From: an uncultured Lachnospiraceae bacterium
GTDB taxonomy: Bacteria > Bacillota > Clostridia > Lachnospirales > Lachnospiraceae
Direction: 5' to 3'
NCBI GenBank assembly: GCA_947626915.1
Contig: CANQUA010000011.1
Location: 1 to 58,385 of the forward strand
Length of the DNA stretch: 58,385 nt
The notes below the pieces were generated by a model. It ran no database searches. It was not told the origin of the DNA and saw nothing but the letters and a program-made list of their open reading frames with translations. Below, in pieces: positions 17,775 to 26,254 of the stretch (its first letter is position 1; each line of letters starts with the position of its first letter). The translations under genes and the position numbers were made by a program.

Positions 17775-19145
17775 ATGGATATTGAAAAAATGATCGAAAA
17801 GCAGCGGGCATATTTTGCCACCGGCGCAACCCTGCCTGTGAGCGCGCGGATCCGGGCCCTCAGGAGACTCTATCAGACTGTAAAGGTCTACGAACCGCGG
17901 ATCAACGAGGCGCTAAAAAAGGATCTCGGAAAGAGCCCCATGGAGAGCTATATGTGCGAAACCGGGATGCTTTTGTCTGAGATTTCCTACATGATCCGCC
18001 ACTGCCGGCGCTTCGCCATGCCGCGGCCGGTCCCAACGCCGCCGGCACAGTTCCACGCCAACAGTTTCGTGATCAAACAGCCCTATGGCTGCGTCCTGAT
18101 CATGAGCCCCTGGAACTATCCGCTGATGCTGACGCTGGAACCGCTGGCCAACGCCCTGGCCGCGGGCAACACCGCCATCCTGAAACCGTCGGCATATTCC
18201 CCGGCTGTCTCCTCCCTGATCGCGGAGATGATCGGTTCCTGCTTCCCGCCGGAATACGTGACGGTTGTCACCGGCGGACGCGCGGAAAACAGCCGTCTTC
18301 TGGATTGTCATTTTGACAAAATCTTTTTTACGGGCGGCAAAACGGTCGGCCGGGAGGTTATGCGGCGGGCCGCAGTTCATTTGACGCCGGTTACGCTGGA
18401 GCTGGGCGGCAAAAGTCCCTGCATCGTGGACGAAACCGCCAACCTGAAGCTGGCCGCCAGGCGCATTGTCTTCGGAAAATATTTAAACTGCGGCCAGACC
18501 TGCGTAGCGCCGGATTATGTGCTGGTGCAGGAATCGGTAAAAGATGCTTTTATCGCCGCGGTCCGGGAACAGATCACGAAACAGTACGGCGCTTATCCTC
18601 TGGATAACCCGGACTATGGAAAGATCATCAACGAAAAACATTTCCGCCGTCTTCTCGGCCTCATGGATCCGGACAAAATCGCGGCGGGCGGGGATTACCG
18701 CGAGGAGACCCTGCAGATCGCGCCTGCCGTCATGGACCGCGTGACCTGGGATGATCCGGTCATGGGCGAAGAGATATTCGGCCCCATCATGCCCATTCTC
18801 ACGTTTCACAGCCTGAACGAGGCAATTGAGACGGTCAACCGGCGCCCCAGCCCGCTGGCGCTCTATATCTTCACGAAGAAACGGGAACACGCCCGCAGGG
18901 TCATCACGCGCTGTTCGTTCGGAGGCGGGTGCGTCAACGACACGATCATCCATCTGGCTACGAGCCATATGGCCTTCGGAGGCGTCGGGGAAAGCGGCAT
19001 GGGATCTTACCATGGCCGAAAGGGCTTCGATGCGTTCACCCACGAAAAAAGCATCGTGGATAAGAAGACCTGGATGGATCTGCCGATCCGGTATCAGAAG
19101 TATTCGAAGCTGAAGGAGATGCTTTTGCGGGTGTTCCTGCGGTAA
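17775..19145 (+). CDS. Aldehyde dehydrogenase (NAD(P)-dependent, class 3-like)
   Basis: A 456-residue aldehyde dehydrogenase of the short class 3 (AldH/YwdH-like) group, oxidising aldehydes to acids. Visible are MSPWNYPLMLTLEPLANALAAGN (cofactor domain), general base Glu209 in LELGGKSP and catalytic Cys243 in NCGQTCVAPDYVL. The hydrophobic C-terminus with GVGESGMGSYHGRKGFDAFTHEKS is typical. AGAGGG precedes the ATG by about 6 nt. It is likely cotranscribed with the upstream alcohol dehydrogenase. It ends 21 bp from the convergent phosphatase gene. Confidence 0.94.
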   Translation: MDIEKMIEKQRAYFATGATLPVSARIRALRRLYQTVKVYEPRINEALKKDLGKSPMESYMCETGMLLSEISYMIRHCRRFAMPRPVPTPPAQFHANSFVIKQPYGCVLIMSPWNYPLMLTLEPLANALAAGNTAILKPSAYSPAVSSLIAEMIGSCFPPEYVTVVTGGRAENSRLLDCHFDKIFFTGGKTVGREVMRRAAVHLTPVTLELGGKSPCIVDETANLKLAARRIVFGKYLNCGQTCVAPDYVLVQESVKDAFIAAVREQITKQYGAYPLDNPDYGKIINEKHFRRLLGLMDPDKIAAGGDYREETLQIAPAVMDRVTWDDPVMGEEIFGPIMPILTFHSLNEAIETVNRRPSPLALYIFTKKREHARRVITRCSFGGGCVNDTIIHLATSHMAFGGVGESGMGSYHGRKGFDAFTHEKSIVDKKTWMDLPIRYQKYSKLKEMLLRVFLR

Positions 19146-19166
19146 GGGGATGGTCCCTCAAGCGCC

Positions 19167-19898
19167 TCAGTCGTGCCTCTCTTCTGTATTTCCGAAGCAT
19201 TCGCAGAACCGCCCCGCAAATGCCGGCTCTTCTCCATGGACGTACAGATGGGAAATATCTCCGAAACCGATCATGCGAAACTGCGCGGTCCCCTCGCGCC
19301 GCTCCTCCGTAACCACCGTCGTCACCGAGGTCGGCGCGGCGCAGGTCCCATGCCAGAGGATCACAGGCGAGATTCCCAGCAGATGGGACAGAAGCACGCA
19401 CTCTACCCCAAAATGGCAAAAGAACACGATGGTATCGCAGTTGGAACGGAGGGCGCGGTAAAGATTGCCCTCCCGCACATAGCCGTGGCGCTCCAGGACC
19501 CGGTCCAGATTGCCCGTCACCCAGTCGTATTCCTGCTTCACCGCCGCTTCCGCGTAGGCCTCCTGCTCGTACCAGTGCTCTTTCTGATAAAACCGTTCCT
19601 CGGCGGTCCAATCCTGGGGCAGCCAGTCCCAGGCCACCCCGGAACGCTCCTTCGTATCCGGACGCACGACCTGCGGATGAAACTCCCGCAGCCATGGACA
19701 AACCTCCGCCGTGCGGTTCATTTTCTGAAGCGTCAGGGACGCCGTATCCCTGGCCCTTCCCAGGGAAGAAACATAAAACGCCTTTATCTCCAGGACGGAC
19801 AGTCTCTCAGACAGAAACTCCGCCTCTCTCCATCCCTTTTCCGTCAGGGAATCAATGGAATAATCCGGATCTCCGTGACGCACAATCAGTAATTTCAT
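19167..19898 (-). CDS. Histidine phosphatase family protein (phosphoglycerate-mutase-like)
   Basis: A 243-residue member of the branch 1 histidine phosphatase superfamily. LLIVRHGDPDY holds the RHG motif with the phosphorylated histidine, LGRARDTASLTL the second arginine, and IVFFCHFGVECVL the second histidine. These enzymes act on small phosphorylated metabolites. The insertion between residues 80 and 150 (WLPQDWTAEERFYQKEHWYEQEAYAEA) resembles Clostridial homologues rather than true GpmA. AAGGA lies 5 nt before the ATG. A -10-like TATAAT is at 19918-19923 on the same strand. The substrate is unknown. Confidence 0.85.
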   Translation of the reverse strand: MKLLIVRHGDPDYSIDSLTEKGWREAEFLSERLSVLEIKAFYVSSLGRARDTASLTLQKMNRTAEVCPWLREFHPQVVRPDTKERSGVAWDWLPQDWTAEERFYQKEHWYEQEAYAEAAVKQEYDWVTGNLDRVLERHGYVREGNLYRALRSNCDTIVFFCHFGVECVLLSHLLGISPVILWHGTCAAPTSVTTVVTEERREGTAQFRMIGFGDISHLYVHGEEPAFAGRFCECFGNTEERHD

Positions 19899-19943
19899 CT
19901 TAATCCTTATCCTCGTAATTATAAAAAAGTAGTAGTATTTTTA

Positions 19944-19961
19944 AGACCCTCTCCAGGGTCT
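19944..19961. other. Short hairpin upstream of the histidine phosphatase gene
   Basis: AGACCCT and AGGGTCT pair around a 4-nt loop, just upstream of the presumed phosphatase promoter. On the minus strand it is followed by TTAAAAATAC, too A-rich for a clear terminator. Its role is unknown. Confidence 0.4.
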
Positions 19962-20006
19962 GCTTGCTATCTTGTTTAAGATACTGTGAACGGACTTCTC
20001 CATCCT

Positions 20007-20061
20007 AAAAGAAAAACCGCAGTCAGCGCGTCTCCCGCCAACCGCGGCCGGTTTTTCTTTT
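20007..20061 (-). terminator. Terminator after the YitT gene
   Basis: AAAAGAAAAACCG (20007-20019) and CGGTTTTTCTTTT (20049-20061) are perfectly complementary over 13 bp around a G+C-rich loop that itself contains CCGC/GCGG. The A and T runs on each side allow termination in both directions. It lies 8 bp past the yitT-type gene. Confidence 0.75.
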
Positions 20062-20068
20062 CTCTTTG

Positions 20069-20935
20069 TCAGTTGGTCAGAAAGCCCTTTCCGATGATCT
20101 CGCTGGAATTGGAGATCAGAATGAATGCCGTCGGCTCCGTCTGCCGGATAAAATTGCGCAGGCGCATCGCCTCGCCGCGGCGCATGGTGGCCATGATCAC
20201 GGTCTTTTCGTGGTGGGTAAAGGCTCCTTCCGCGCGGTAAACCGTCGCGCTGTGGTGCAGCGTATTGATAATATAATCGCAGATGGGCTCCGGATCGTCG
20301 CAGATGATATTAAAACATTTGCACTGGTTGATATTCTCGATAACGCCGTCCACCACCAGGGATTTCGCCATCAGGCCAAGCATGGAAAACAGCCCGGTCG
20401 TCGGCCCGAATATGAAGAATGAAAGGATAACCGTCACCAAATCTACCATAAACAGCATGGTGCCGATGTTCATGCTGGTATGCTTCTTCAGGATCATCGC
20501 AATAATATCCGTACCGCCGCTGGACGCTCCGATATTAAACAGCACCGCGGCCCCGGCCCCCGGCAGGAACACCGCAAAAACCAGTTCCAGGAGCGGTTCG
20601 TCCGTCAACGGCTGCGTCAGCGGGAAAAGCACTTCGAACACTTCCAGAAGCACCGACAAAAGCACGCTGGCATACACCGTGCGGATGCCGAAATCCTTGC
20701 CGAGGAACAGAAAGCCCATCGCCAGCAGCACCATATTGGCCACAAATGTGAACTGACTGGCAGACAGACTCGTCACCTCGCTGATAACCGCCGAAAAACC
20801 GGTGACGCCGCCGAACGCGAAATGATTGGGAAACTTAAAAAAATACACGCCTGCGGCTACTACCAGAATACTGAGCGAAATCATCCCGTATTCCCACACC
20901 GCGTTCTTTACTGGATTCTTAAAATCTTTTGCCAT
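20069..20935 (-). CDS. YitT family membrane protein (DUF161 plus DUF2179)
   Basis: A 288-residue integral membrane protein. Five to six hydrophobic segments (for example YGMISLSILVVAAGVYFF, ELVFAVFLPGAGAAVLFNIGA and MLFMVDLVTVILSFFIFG) make up the YitT membrane domain with its conserved GGVTGFSAVI and GASSGGTDIIAMIL loops. A cytosolic C-terminal DUF2179 domain (about residues 205-288) carries HHSATVYRAEGAFTHHEKTVIM. The family is abundant in Firmicutes; its transport role is unproven. The start MAKDFKNP at 20935 is chosen because the frame further upstream lacks membrane character, though the ribosome binding site there is weak. It has its own promoter and terminator. Confidence 0.9.
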   Translation of the reverse strand: MAKDFKNPVKNAVWEYGMISLSILVVAAGVYFFKFPNHFAFGGVTGFSAVISEVTSLSASQFTFVANMVLLAMGFLFLGKDFGIRTVYASVLLSVLLEVFEVLFPLTQPLTDEPLLELVFAVFLPGAGAAVLFNIGASSGGTDIIAMILKKHTSMNIGTMLFMVDLVTVILSFFIFGPTTGLFSMLGLMAKSLVVDGVIENINQCKCFNIICDDPEPICDYIINTLHHSATVYRAEGAFTHHEKTVIMATMRRGEAMRLRNFIRQTEPTAFILISNSSEIIGKGFLTN

Positions 20936-21153
20936 GCAATTCCGGTTTCGGACGCAAAAAGAGAAAGACTCCTGCGCCTTACTCTCCTGCGGCCGCTTTG
21001 CCGCCTCCCTGATCTGATTGTCATTTTGCCGCACCCGCGGCACCCGCACAAACCGTCATTTCCGGTCCCATCCCCATTTTCGGAACCGTCCGCCCGGGCC
21101 TCCTCTTCGGGCAAGCCAGGCCGGTTCGTGCTCTCCGCACCGCTTCTGCCTAC

Positions 21154-21182
21154 AATATACTCCCGGGAAAGCGTAAATGCAA
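21154..21182 (-). promoter_or_regulatory. Promoter of the yitT-type gene
   Basis: TTGCAT (21177-21182), a 17-bp spacer and TATATT (21154-21159) on the minus strand. A perfect palindrome, CACAATG-TTTT-CATTGTG (21205-21222), lies 22 bp upstream of the -35 and could bind a regulator. The leader to the start codon is about 210 nt and holds nothing else recognised. Confidence 0.6.
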
Positions 21183-21322
21183 TCACTATTCTTTCTGTTT
21201 GTTTCACAATGTTTTCATTGTGTATATGTCCGGTAAACACATGTTTTTCCCTGATATACAGTTTCGTCTCATGCACGCCTCCGCCGCCGTCCCGGCGCTT
21301 TATATCGGGCCCTGCCGGCCGC

Positions 21323-22342
21323 CTAGTTGAAACCGAAGAATTTCTGACTGATCTTATAGCCGGCTTCCGAGATCTTCCGTCCGCCTTTCCCCGGCAGGTT
21401 CATGCTCTGGCCCAGGAAGCCGAAGCGCAGGCGCAGGTACAGCGGCAGGCTCCTTTTTTTCACATATTGCCACAGTTCCTTTTTCTTCTCCATATTCTCG
21501 TCGGTCCCGGACCGGATCGCCAGAATCGAGGAGATTACCATCATGATCTCCAGATAACGGACCATATAGTGGCGCAGCTTCCGGTTCGGTATCTTTCCCA
21601 TATCGTAATAATCCAGCATCAGCTTCGTTACCTTCAGCTGCTGGTCGATGCGCCCGATCATGACCTGCTCGTTGACCGACTGGTCCTCTCTGCCGATGTA
21701 ATACCGGTAAAAATTCACGTCCAGATAGTACATGGTCTGCACATGGGGCAGCGGCTGATACACGAAAATATTATCCACATAAAACGTATGCTTCGGCAGT
21801 TCCAGGCCGCACTCGCGCAGAAGCTCTGTCCGGTAGATCACTGAGTGCATCAGAATATACTGACCCAGGATGAACACCTTTACGTCCTTCCAGCCGAAAA
21901 CCTGATCCTTGGGCAGGGCGGTCCGGTAATTCATGACCTTTTTATGCTTTACGCCCTGTTTATCGTAGACAAAATTGCTGATCAGCATATCCAGCGTTTC
22001 CCGCCCGTAAACGAAACGCCGGAGCGTCCGCAGGATCTCCTTATATGCTTCTTCGTCCACATAATCGTCGCTGTCCACGACCTTGAAATAAATCCCCGTG
22101 GCGCTGCGCAGCCCGGCATTCACCGCCTCGCCGTGTCCGCCGTTCTCCTGATGGATGGCGCGGCAGATGCCGGGATATGCTTTCTCGTATTCGTCGGCGA
22201 TCTCCGGCGTCCGGTCTTTTACGGAACCGTCATCCACGATCAGTATTTCTACCTCTTCCCCGCCCTTCAGCAGGGAATCGATACATTTTCTCATATAAGC
22301 TTCAGAATTGTAGCATGGAACCGCTATCGACAAAAGTTTCAA
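21323..22342 (-). CDS. Family 2 glycosyltransferase, TTG start
   Basis: A 339-residue GT-A fold glycosyltransferase. The N-terminal nucleotide-sugar domain has LSIAVPCYNSEAYMRKCIDSLL, VEILIVDDGSVKDRT, the acceptor-side HQENGGHGEAVNAGL and the DXD-type FKVVDSDDYVD. The C-terminal part is basic and shows no clear membrane span. Start choice: TTG at 22342 with AAGGAGG about 8 nt upstream encodes MKLLSIAVPC directly, so no ATG is needed. The gene follows the CPBP protease gene by 82 bp on the same strand. It probably decorates a surface polysaccharide or teichoic acid; the acceptor is unknown. Confidence 0.92.
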   Translation of the reverse strand: MKLLSIAVPCYNSEAYMRKCIDSLLKGGEEVEILIVDDGSVKDRTPEIADEYEKAYPGICRAIHQENGGHGEAVNAGLRSATGIYFKVVDSDDYVDEEAYKEILRTLRRFVYGRETLDMLISNFVYDKQGVKHKKVMNYRTALPKDQVFGWKDVKVFILGQYILMHSVIYRTELLRECGLELPKHTFYVDNIFVYQPLPHVQTMYYLDVNFYRYYIGREDQSVNEQVMIGRIDQQLKVTKLMLDYYDMGKIPNRKLRHYMVRYLEIMMVISSILAIRSGTDENMEKKKELWQYVKKRSLPLYLRLRFGFLGQSMNLPGKGGRKISEAGYKISQKFFGFN

Positions 22343-22424
22343 TCCGTTCCCCTCCTTGTTCTCCCTGATTTTCTGCGCTTCCTGTTTTAACTAAAGCTTC
22401 ATCCAATCCGCGCCGTTTTAAACC

Positions 22425-23180
22425 TCAGACTTCTTTCTTTTCTTCCAAAACAAGCCTTTTTAAAGACCTCCACAGGGCCAGCGCCCCCGCTGCCGCCAGA
22501 ACTGCCTGAACCCATGCAGACGCAATGGCGTCCCCCGCCGCCGCTTCCACTGCCAGCGATGTCAGATTCGCGGAAACGTGGACCAGGACCGCCGCCCCCA
22601 GACAGCCGACGTTTTCCCTGCAGTCAGCCAATACCAGCCCGATCATAAACGCGTAGCCTCCCTGAATGATACTGCCGTGATAAAAGCCAAACAGTCCGGC
22701 CGATACGAAAGCCGCCGCGGGAAACGAAAATCTCCGCAGCGCATCGTAAATGAAGCCCCGGAAGATCAGCTCCTCCGTCAGCGGAATCAGAACCCCCGCC
22801 CACAGCACCTGCTGCCGGACGGACGGCACATAGACCAGCCCGGCCGTCTGCTCATAGCCGGTAAATACCGCCTTCAGCCCGCTTAGATCGATCACACAGT
22901 TAAAGCAGATGCTGGCTGCCGCACCGGCAACAACCAGCCAAAGGAACTGCCGGCCGCCGATTCCTCCGAAGGTCAGCCGCCGGAGCCTCCTCCGGCCGTC
23001 CTTTTCCGTCAGGGTCCCGCCGTATCCTCTCGCATAAACCGGAAATAAAACCGCAGCCGTCAATACCGCCGATATTCCCTGAGACAAAAGCGCTTCTCCG
23101 TCCGGCCGGAGCAGAAAGAGCGCCGCCGTCACCAGCTCATACAGGACAATGGGATAGAGCGCCCGCCATAGGATCTTCAT
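22425..23180 (-). CDS. CPBP family intramembrane glutamic endopeptidase
   Basis: A 251-residue polytopic membrane protein of the CAAX/Abi (CPBP) family. The three conserved motifs are ordered correctly: PLTEELIFRGFIYDALRR (catalytic EE...R), SAGLFGFYHGSIIQGGYAFMIG (F...H) and AAVLVHVSANL (H...N). Members process or bind membrane peptides; in Firmicutes some serve in bacteriocin immunity, though nothing here indicates that role. GGAGGCGGAG precedes the ATG at 23180. It is probably the first gene of a unit with the downstream glycosyltransferase. Confidence 0.9.
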   Translation of the reverse strand: MKILWRALYPIVLYELVTAALFLLRPDGEALLSQGISAVLTAAVLFPVYARGYGGTLTEKDGRRRLRRLTFGGIGGRQFLWLVVAGAAASICFNCVIDLSGLKAVFTGYEQTAGLVYVPSVRQQVLWAGVLIPLTEELIFRGFIYDALRRFSFPAAAFVSAGLFGFYHGSIIQGGYAFMIGLVLADCRENVGCLGAAVLVHVSANLTSLAVEAAAGDAIASAWVQAVLAAAGALALWRSLKRLVLEEKKEV

Positions 23181-23283
23181 GATTCTCCGCCTCCCGTACC
23201 TCCGCTTCCGTTCCCCGCCCACTCCCGATGCAGGCGGGCGTATTCCGAGTATAACACAGTTTCGTCCATATTTCACTTATTTG

Positions 23284-23312
23284 TTGCAATTTTTTCATAC
23301 AAAGATTATAAT
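23284..23312 (+). promoter_or_regulatory. Promoter of carbamate kinase
   Basis: TTGCAA (23284-23289), a 17-bp spacer and a perfect TATAAT (23307-23312). The predicted transcript starts near 23319, leaving a roughly 240-nt leader with strong secondary structure before arcC. The -10 touches the left end of the inverted-repeat element described separately. Confidence 0.65.
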
Positions 23313-23474
23313 ATGTTACAGTTTACTCGTCCGCCAGCCAAGGAGCAGATTCGTGCCTGCACGAATATCTGCTCTTGGCTGGACGGACGAAGGGATCGCC
23401 ATTTTATGAGCAAAGGCAGCCGTGAATCGACGGAAAGCGCGGCTTTGCGAATGGCGCAGAGTGAACTGTAACAT
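23311..23474. repeat. Inverted-repeat-bounded double-hairpin element
   Basis: A 164-bp non-coding element. Its ends are a near-perfect inverted repeat: TGTTACAGTTTACTC (23314-23328) against GAGTGAACTGTAACA (23459-23473), extended by A+T-rich bases. Inside are two long hairpins. The first (23328-23389) has a stem of about 29 bp joining CGTCCGCCAGCCAAGG to its complement. The second (23397-23456) pairs CGCCATT...GCAAAG..AGCCG with CGGCTTTGCGAATGGCG. It could be a MITE-like mobile repeat or a structured arcC leader. A related fragment, GTGAACAGTAACAAAAATATT, lies at 67-87 beside the IS1634-type gene. Confidence 0.75.
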
Positions 23475-23559
23475 AATATTTTTGTTCTGGAATAAACAGA
23501 GAAATTTTCCGGAGACACCGTAAAATGCGGCCCATCCCCCCGAAAGAGAGGTATCCGAT

Positions 23560-24498
23560 ATGCCAAAGAAACGTATTGTCATGGCCCTTGGGCACAAAGC
23601 CCTGGGTACAAATCTGCCGGAGCAGAAAGAAGCGGCCCGGAACATGTCCAGGATCATTGCGGATTTCGTTCAGGAAGGCTGGCAGGTAGCCGTGGTTCAC
23701 AGCAACGCCCCGCAGGTGGGGATGATCCATACCGCCATGAACGAATTCGGCCTGCAGCATCCCGGCTATACCCCCGCGCCCATGTCCGTCTGTTCCGCCA
23801 TGAGCCAAGGTTACATAGGTTACGACCTGCAGAATGCCATCCGCGCTCAGCTGATCCGCCGCGGCATCTATAAACCTGTCGCTACGATCCTGACGCAGGT
23901 TACAGTTGACCCTTACGATGAAGCCAGCCACACGCCCATCAAATCCATCGGCCGCTATCTGACCGCCGAGGAGGCCCGGGCGGAGGAGGAGAAGGGCAAT
24001 TTCGTCCGTGAGGTCCCGGGTAAGGGCTTCCAGCGTATGGTAGCCGCCCCGAAGCCGGTAGCCATCGTGGAAATCGACTCCATCCGCGCTCTTTTAGACG
24101 CCGGGCAGATCGTCATCGCCTGCGGCGGAGGCGGTATCCCCGTCATGGTCCAGGGATATTACCTGAAAGGCGCCAGCGCAGTCATCGAAAAAGATCTGGC
24201 GGCCGGACTTCTGGCGAAAGAGGTGGACGCCGATGTGCTGATGATTCTGACCGCCGTCGACAATGTAACGCTGGATTTCGGCAAAGCTGCCGAGCGTCCG
24301 ATCCACACGATGAACCTGAAAGAAGCCCGCGACTACATCGCCCAGGGCCATTTCGAATTTGCGTCCATGCTGCCGAAAATAGAGGCCAGCATCGACTTCG
24401 TCCAAAACGGCAAGGGGCGGCGGGCCATCATCACCTCCCCGGAAAGAGCCGTCGAAGGACTGGCGGGAAAAGCAGGCACCTCCATCGGAGAATTCTGA
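23560..24498 (+). CDS. arcC: Carbamate kinase
   Basis: A 312-residue amino-acid-kinase-fold enzyme that makes ATP from carbamoyl phosphate and ADP, the last step of arginine deiminase, agmatine or purine/allantoin fermentation. Diagnostic stretches are VMALGHKALG at the N-terminus, VAVVHSNAPQVGMI, TQVTVDPYDEASHTPIKSIG, VIACGGGGIPVMV and AGLLAKEVDADVLMILTAVDNV. The length is standard. AGAGAGG lies about 7 nt before the ATG. No arcA, arcB or transporter gene is nearby, so its pathway cannot be read from context. Its leader carries the double-hairpin element. Confidence 0.96.
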   Translation: MPKKRIVMALGHKALGTNLPEQKEAARNMSRIIADFVQEGWQVAVVHSNAPQVGMIHTAMNEFGLQHPGYTPAPMSVCSAMSQGYIGYDLQNAIRAQLIRRGIYKPVATILTQVTVDPYDEASHTPIKSIGRYLTAEEARAEEEKGNFVREVPGKGFQRMVAAPKPVAIVEIDSIRALLDAGQIVIACGGGGIPVMVQGYYLKGASAVIEKDLAAGLLAKEVDADVLMILTAVDNVTLDFGKAAERPIHTMNLKEARDYIAQGHFEFASMLPKIEASIDFVQNGKGRRAIITSPERAVEGLAGKAGTSIGEF

Positions 24499-24605
24499 TT
24501 TTCATCGTGCTGCCGCGGCTTCCCCTGCTTTGCAATACGAAACCATCTCCCGCCGTATGCAGTTTTCCCGATATCGGCGCAATAAAAATAAAAATAAAAA
24601 TGAAA

Positions 24606-24645
24606 GGCTCCGGAGACAGACCAGACTGCTTCCGGGGCCTTTTTC
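24606..24645 (+). terminator. Terminator of arcC
   Basis: GGCTCCGGA and TTCCGGGGCC pair around a 14-16-nt loop (24606-24639), followed by five T residues, about 110 bp after the arcC stop. The A+T-rich AAAATAAAAATAAAAAT stretch lies just before it. Confidence 0.85.
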
Positions 24646-24757
24646 ATAAAGACTGAACCTTTCCCTTCAGCCGCCCGCCCCGAACCTGGGCCGGACGGCA
24701 TCCGGTTTCATCTGCAATGACCAGCAATTTCTCCGGGATCCCGCCTGGAACGTATTT

Positions 24758-26254
24758 TCAATGTACTTCTCCCGCCAGTTCGTACATCTCCACATCCATT
24801 GTCACGGCTCCGTCCGCGAAGAAGGAGATACCGTCCGCCCGCAGATCCGTATAGATCGTGCTGGTCACCACATGCTCGCCGTCGTTAATAAAGACCTCCG
24901 CGCTGAACCGGTCCAGGATCAGCCGCAGCTTGATCTCCCCGTTCCGGTCCCGAACCTGGGAACGGCGCTGGTGAATGACCGCTCTGCGGGAACCGGAGAA
25001 TTTGCGGTCGATCTTAAAGACCGATTCCGCCGGATGGTAGCTGACCGAAGTGCGGTACAGATCATTCTGGGCAAAGCGCACCGCAAATTTTCGGTAACCG
25101 CGCTCCGCATCCGCCGGGCGCACGGTCACGGTCAGGTCAACGCAGCGGCCTTTCACGCCTTTCAATTCCCGCTCCCCGTTCACGAACTCCTGCCGGTACT
25201 CCACTTTTTCTCCCCGCAGGCTCTCCAGCTCGCGGATGGGCTCCTGCCAGAGCCGCCCGTCCCGGATCCGGATCTCCCTGGGGATGCTCATCTGCCCGTA
25301 CCAGCGATGCTCGTCGGTGCGCATATCGCAGGTATCCCAGTTCTGCATCCATCCGATCATGATCCGTCTCCCGTCCGGCGTCCGCATCGTCTGCGGAGCG
25401 TAAAAATCGATGCCGTAATCGACGGACTGGTTCGCTTCCTCCACGAACGCCCCGCTCTCCGGATCCATATGCCCGATCAGGCACAGCGTCCCGTTGCCGT
25501 TATGGTACTCAAAGCCCTGGGGCAGCATGTCCTGCGGGCTGGTCAGCACCACTTTTTTTCCATCCAGCTCAAAGAAATCGGGACATTCCCACATTCTGCC
25601 GAAACGGTTGCGGTTAGCGGCCAGCACGCGCTGAAACTCCCACTTAAAACCGTCGGCGCTCTTATACAAAAGAAGCTGTCCGCTGCCGTCCGCCGGACGA
25701 TTGCCGACGACGCAGCTGTATGTCCCGTCCGGATTCTTCCACATCTTCGGATCGCGGAAATCGAACCGGCTGCCGCCCTCCGGCACATCCTTCTCGGTCA
25801 GCACCGGATTTCCGTCATATTTTACATAATCAACGCCGTCGCCCACGGCCAGGCACTGGGTCTGGATCTCCCGGTACAAGCCGTCGGCCTGCCGCTCCTT
25901 GCACACTCCCGTATACATCAGCAGCTGCCGGCCGTCTCCCAGTTCCAGGGCGCTGCCGGAAAAACACCCGTCCTTATCGTAAATCTCGTCCGGCGCCAGC
26001 GCCGCCGGAAGCAGCTTCCAGTGCAGCAGATCGCTGCTGACTGCATGGGCCCAGTGCATGGGGCCCCAATGGGTCGAATAGGGATGATACTGATAGAATA
26101 GATGGTACTCGCCCTTGTACCAGGAAAACCCGTTGGGATCGTTCATCCAGCCTACCCTCGCCGACAGATGAAATTTGGGGCGCTCCTCCTCCGGGATCAT
26201 TTTTTCGTATACTTCTTCGTATTTGCGCGCCTCGCGCAATGTCTGGCTGCTCAT
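24758..26254 (-). CDS. GH32 beta-fructofuranosidase (sucrose-6-phosphate hydrolase type)
   Basis: A 498-residue intracellular GH32 enzyme cleaving sucrose, sucrose phosphate or short fructans. No signal peptide is seen. The five-bladed propeller shows all three acidic motifs: WMNDPNGF with nucleophile Asp39, SRFDFRDPKMW with the transition-state-stabilising Asp, and MWECPDFFEL with the acid/base Glu. A C-terminal beta-sandwich follows, with the typical late DRFSAEVFINDGEHVVTSTIY. GGAGG lies 7 nt before the ATG at 26254; the frame is open further upstream without family similarity. There is no adjacent PTS, ABC transporter or regulator, which is unusual for a sacA/scrB gene. Confidence 0.95.
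   Translation of the reverse strand: MSSQTLREARKYEEVYEKMIPEEERPKFHLSARVGWMNDPNGFSWYKGEYHLFYQYHPYSTHWGPMHWAHAVSSDLLHWKLLPAALAPDEIYDKDGCFSGSALELGDGRQLLMYTGVCKERQADGLYREIQTQCLAVGDGVDYVKYDGNPVLTEKDVPEGGSRFDFRDPKMWKNPDGTYSCVVGNRPADGSGQLLLYKSADGFKWEFQRVLAANRNRFGRMWECPDFFELDGKKVVLTSPQDMLPQGFEYHNGNGTLCLIGHMDPESGAFVEEANQSVDYGIDFYAPQTMRTPDGRRIMIGWMQNWDTCDMRTDEHRWYGQMSIPREIRIRDGRLWQEPIRELESLRGEKVEYRQEFVNGERELKGVKGRCVDLTVTVRPADAERGYRKFAVRFAQNDLYRTSVSYHPAESVFKIDRKFSGSRRAVIHQRRSQVRDRNGEIKLRLILDRFSAEVFINDGEHVVTSTIYTDLRADGISFFADGAVTMDVEMYELAGEVH

Noticed and set aside
20936-21049. Longer YitT start at 21049
   Set aside because: The extra 38 residues are charged, lack membrane character and family similarity, and fall in the untranslated leader.
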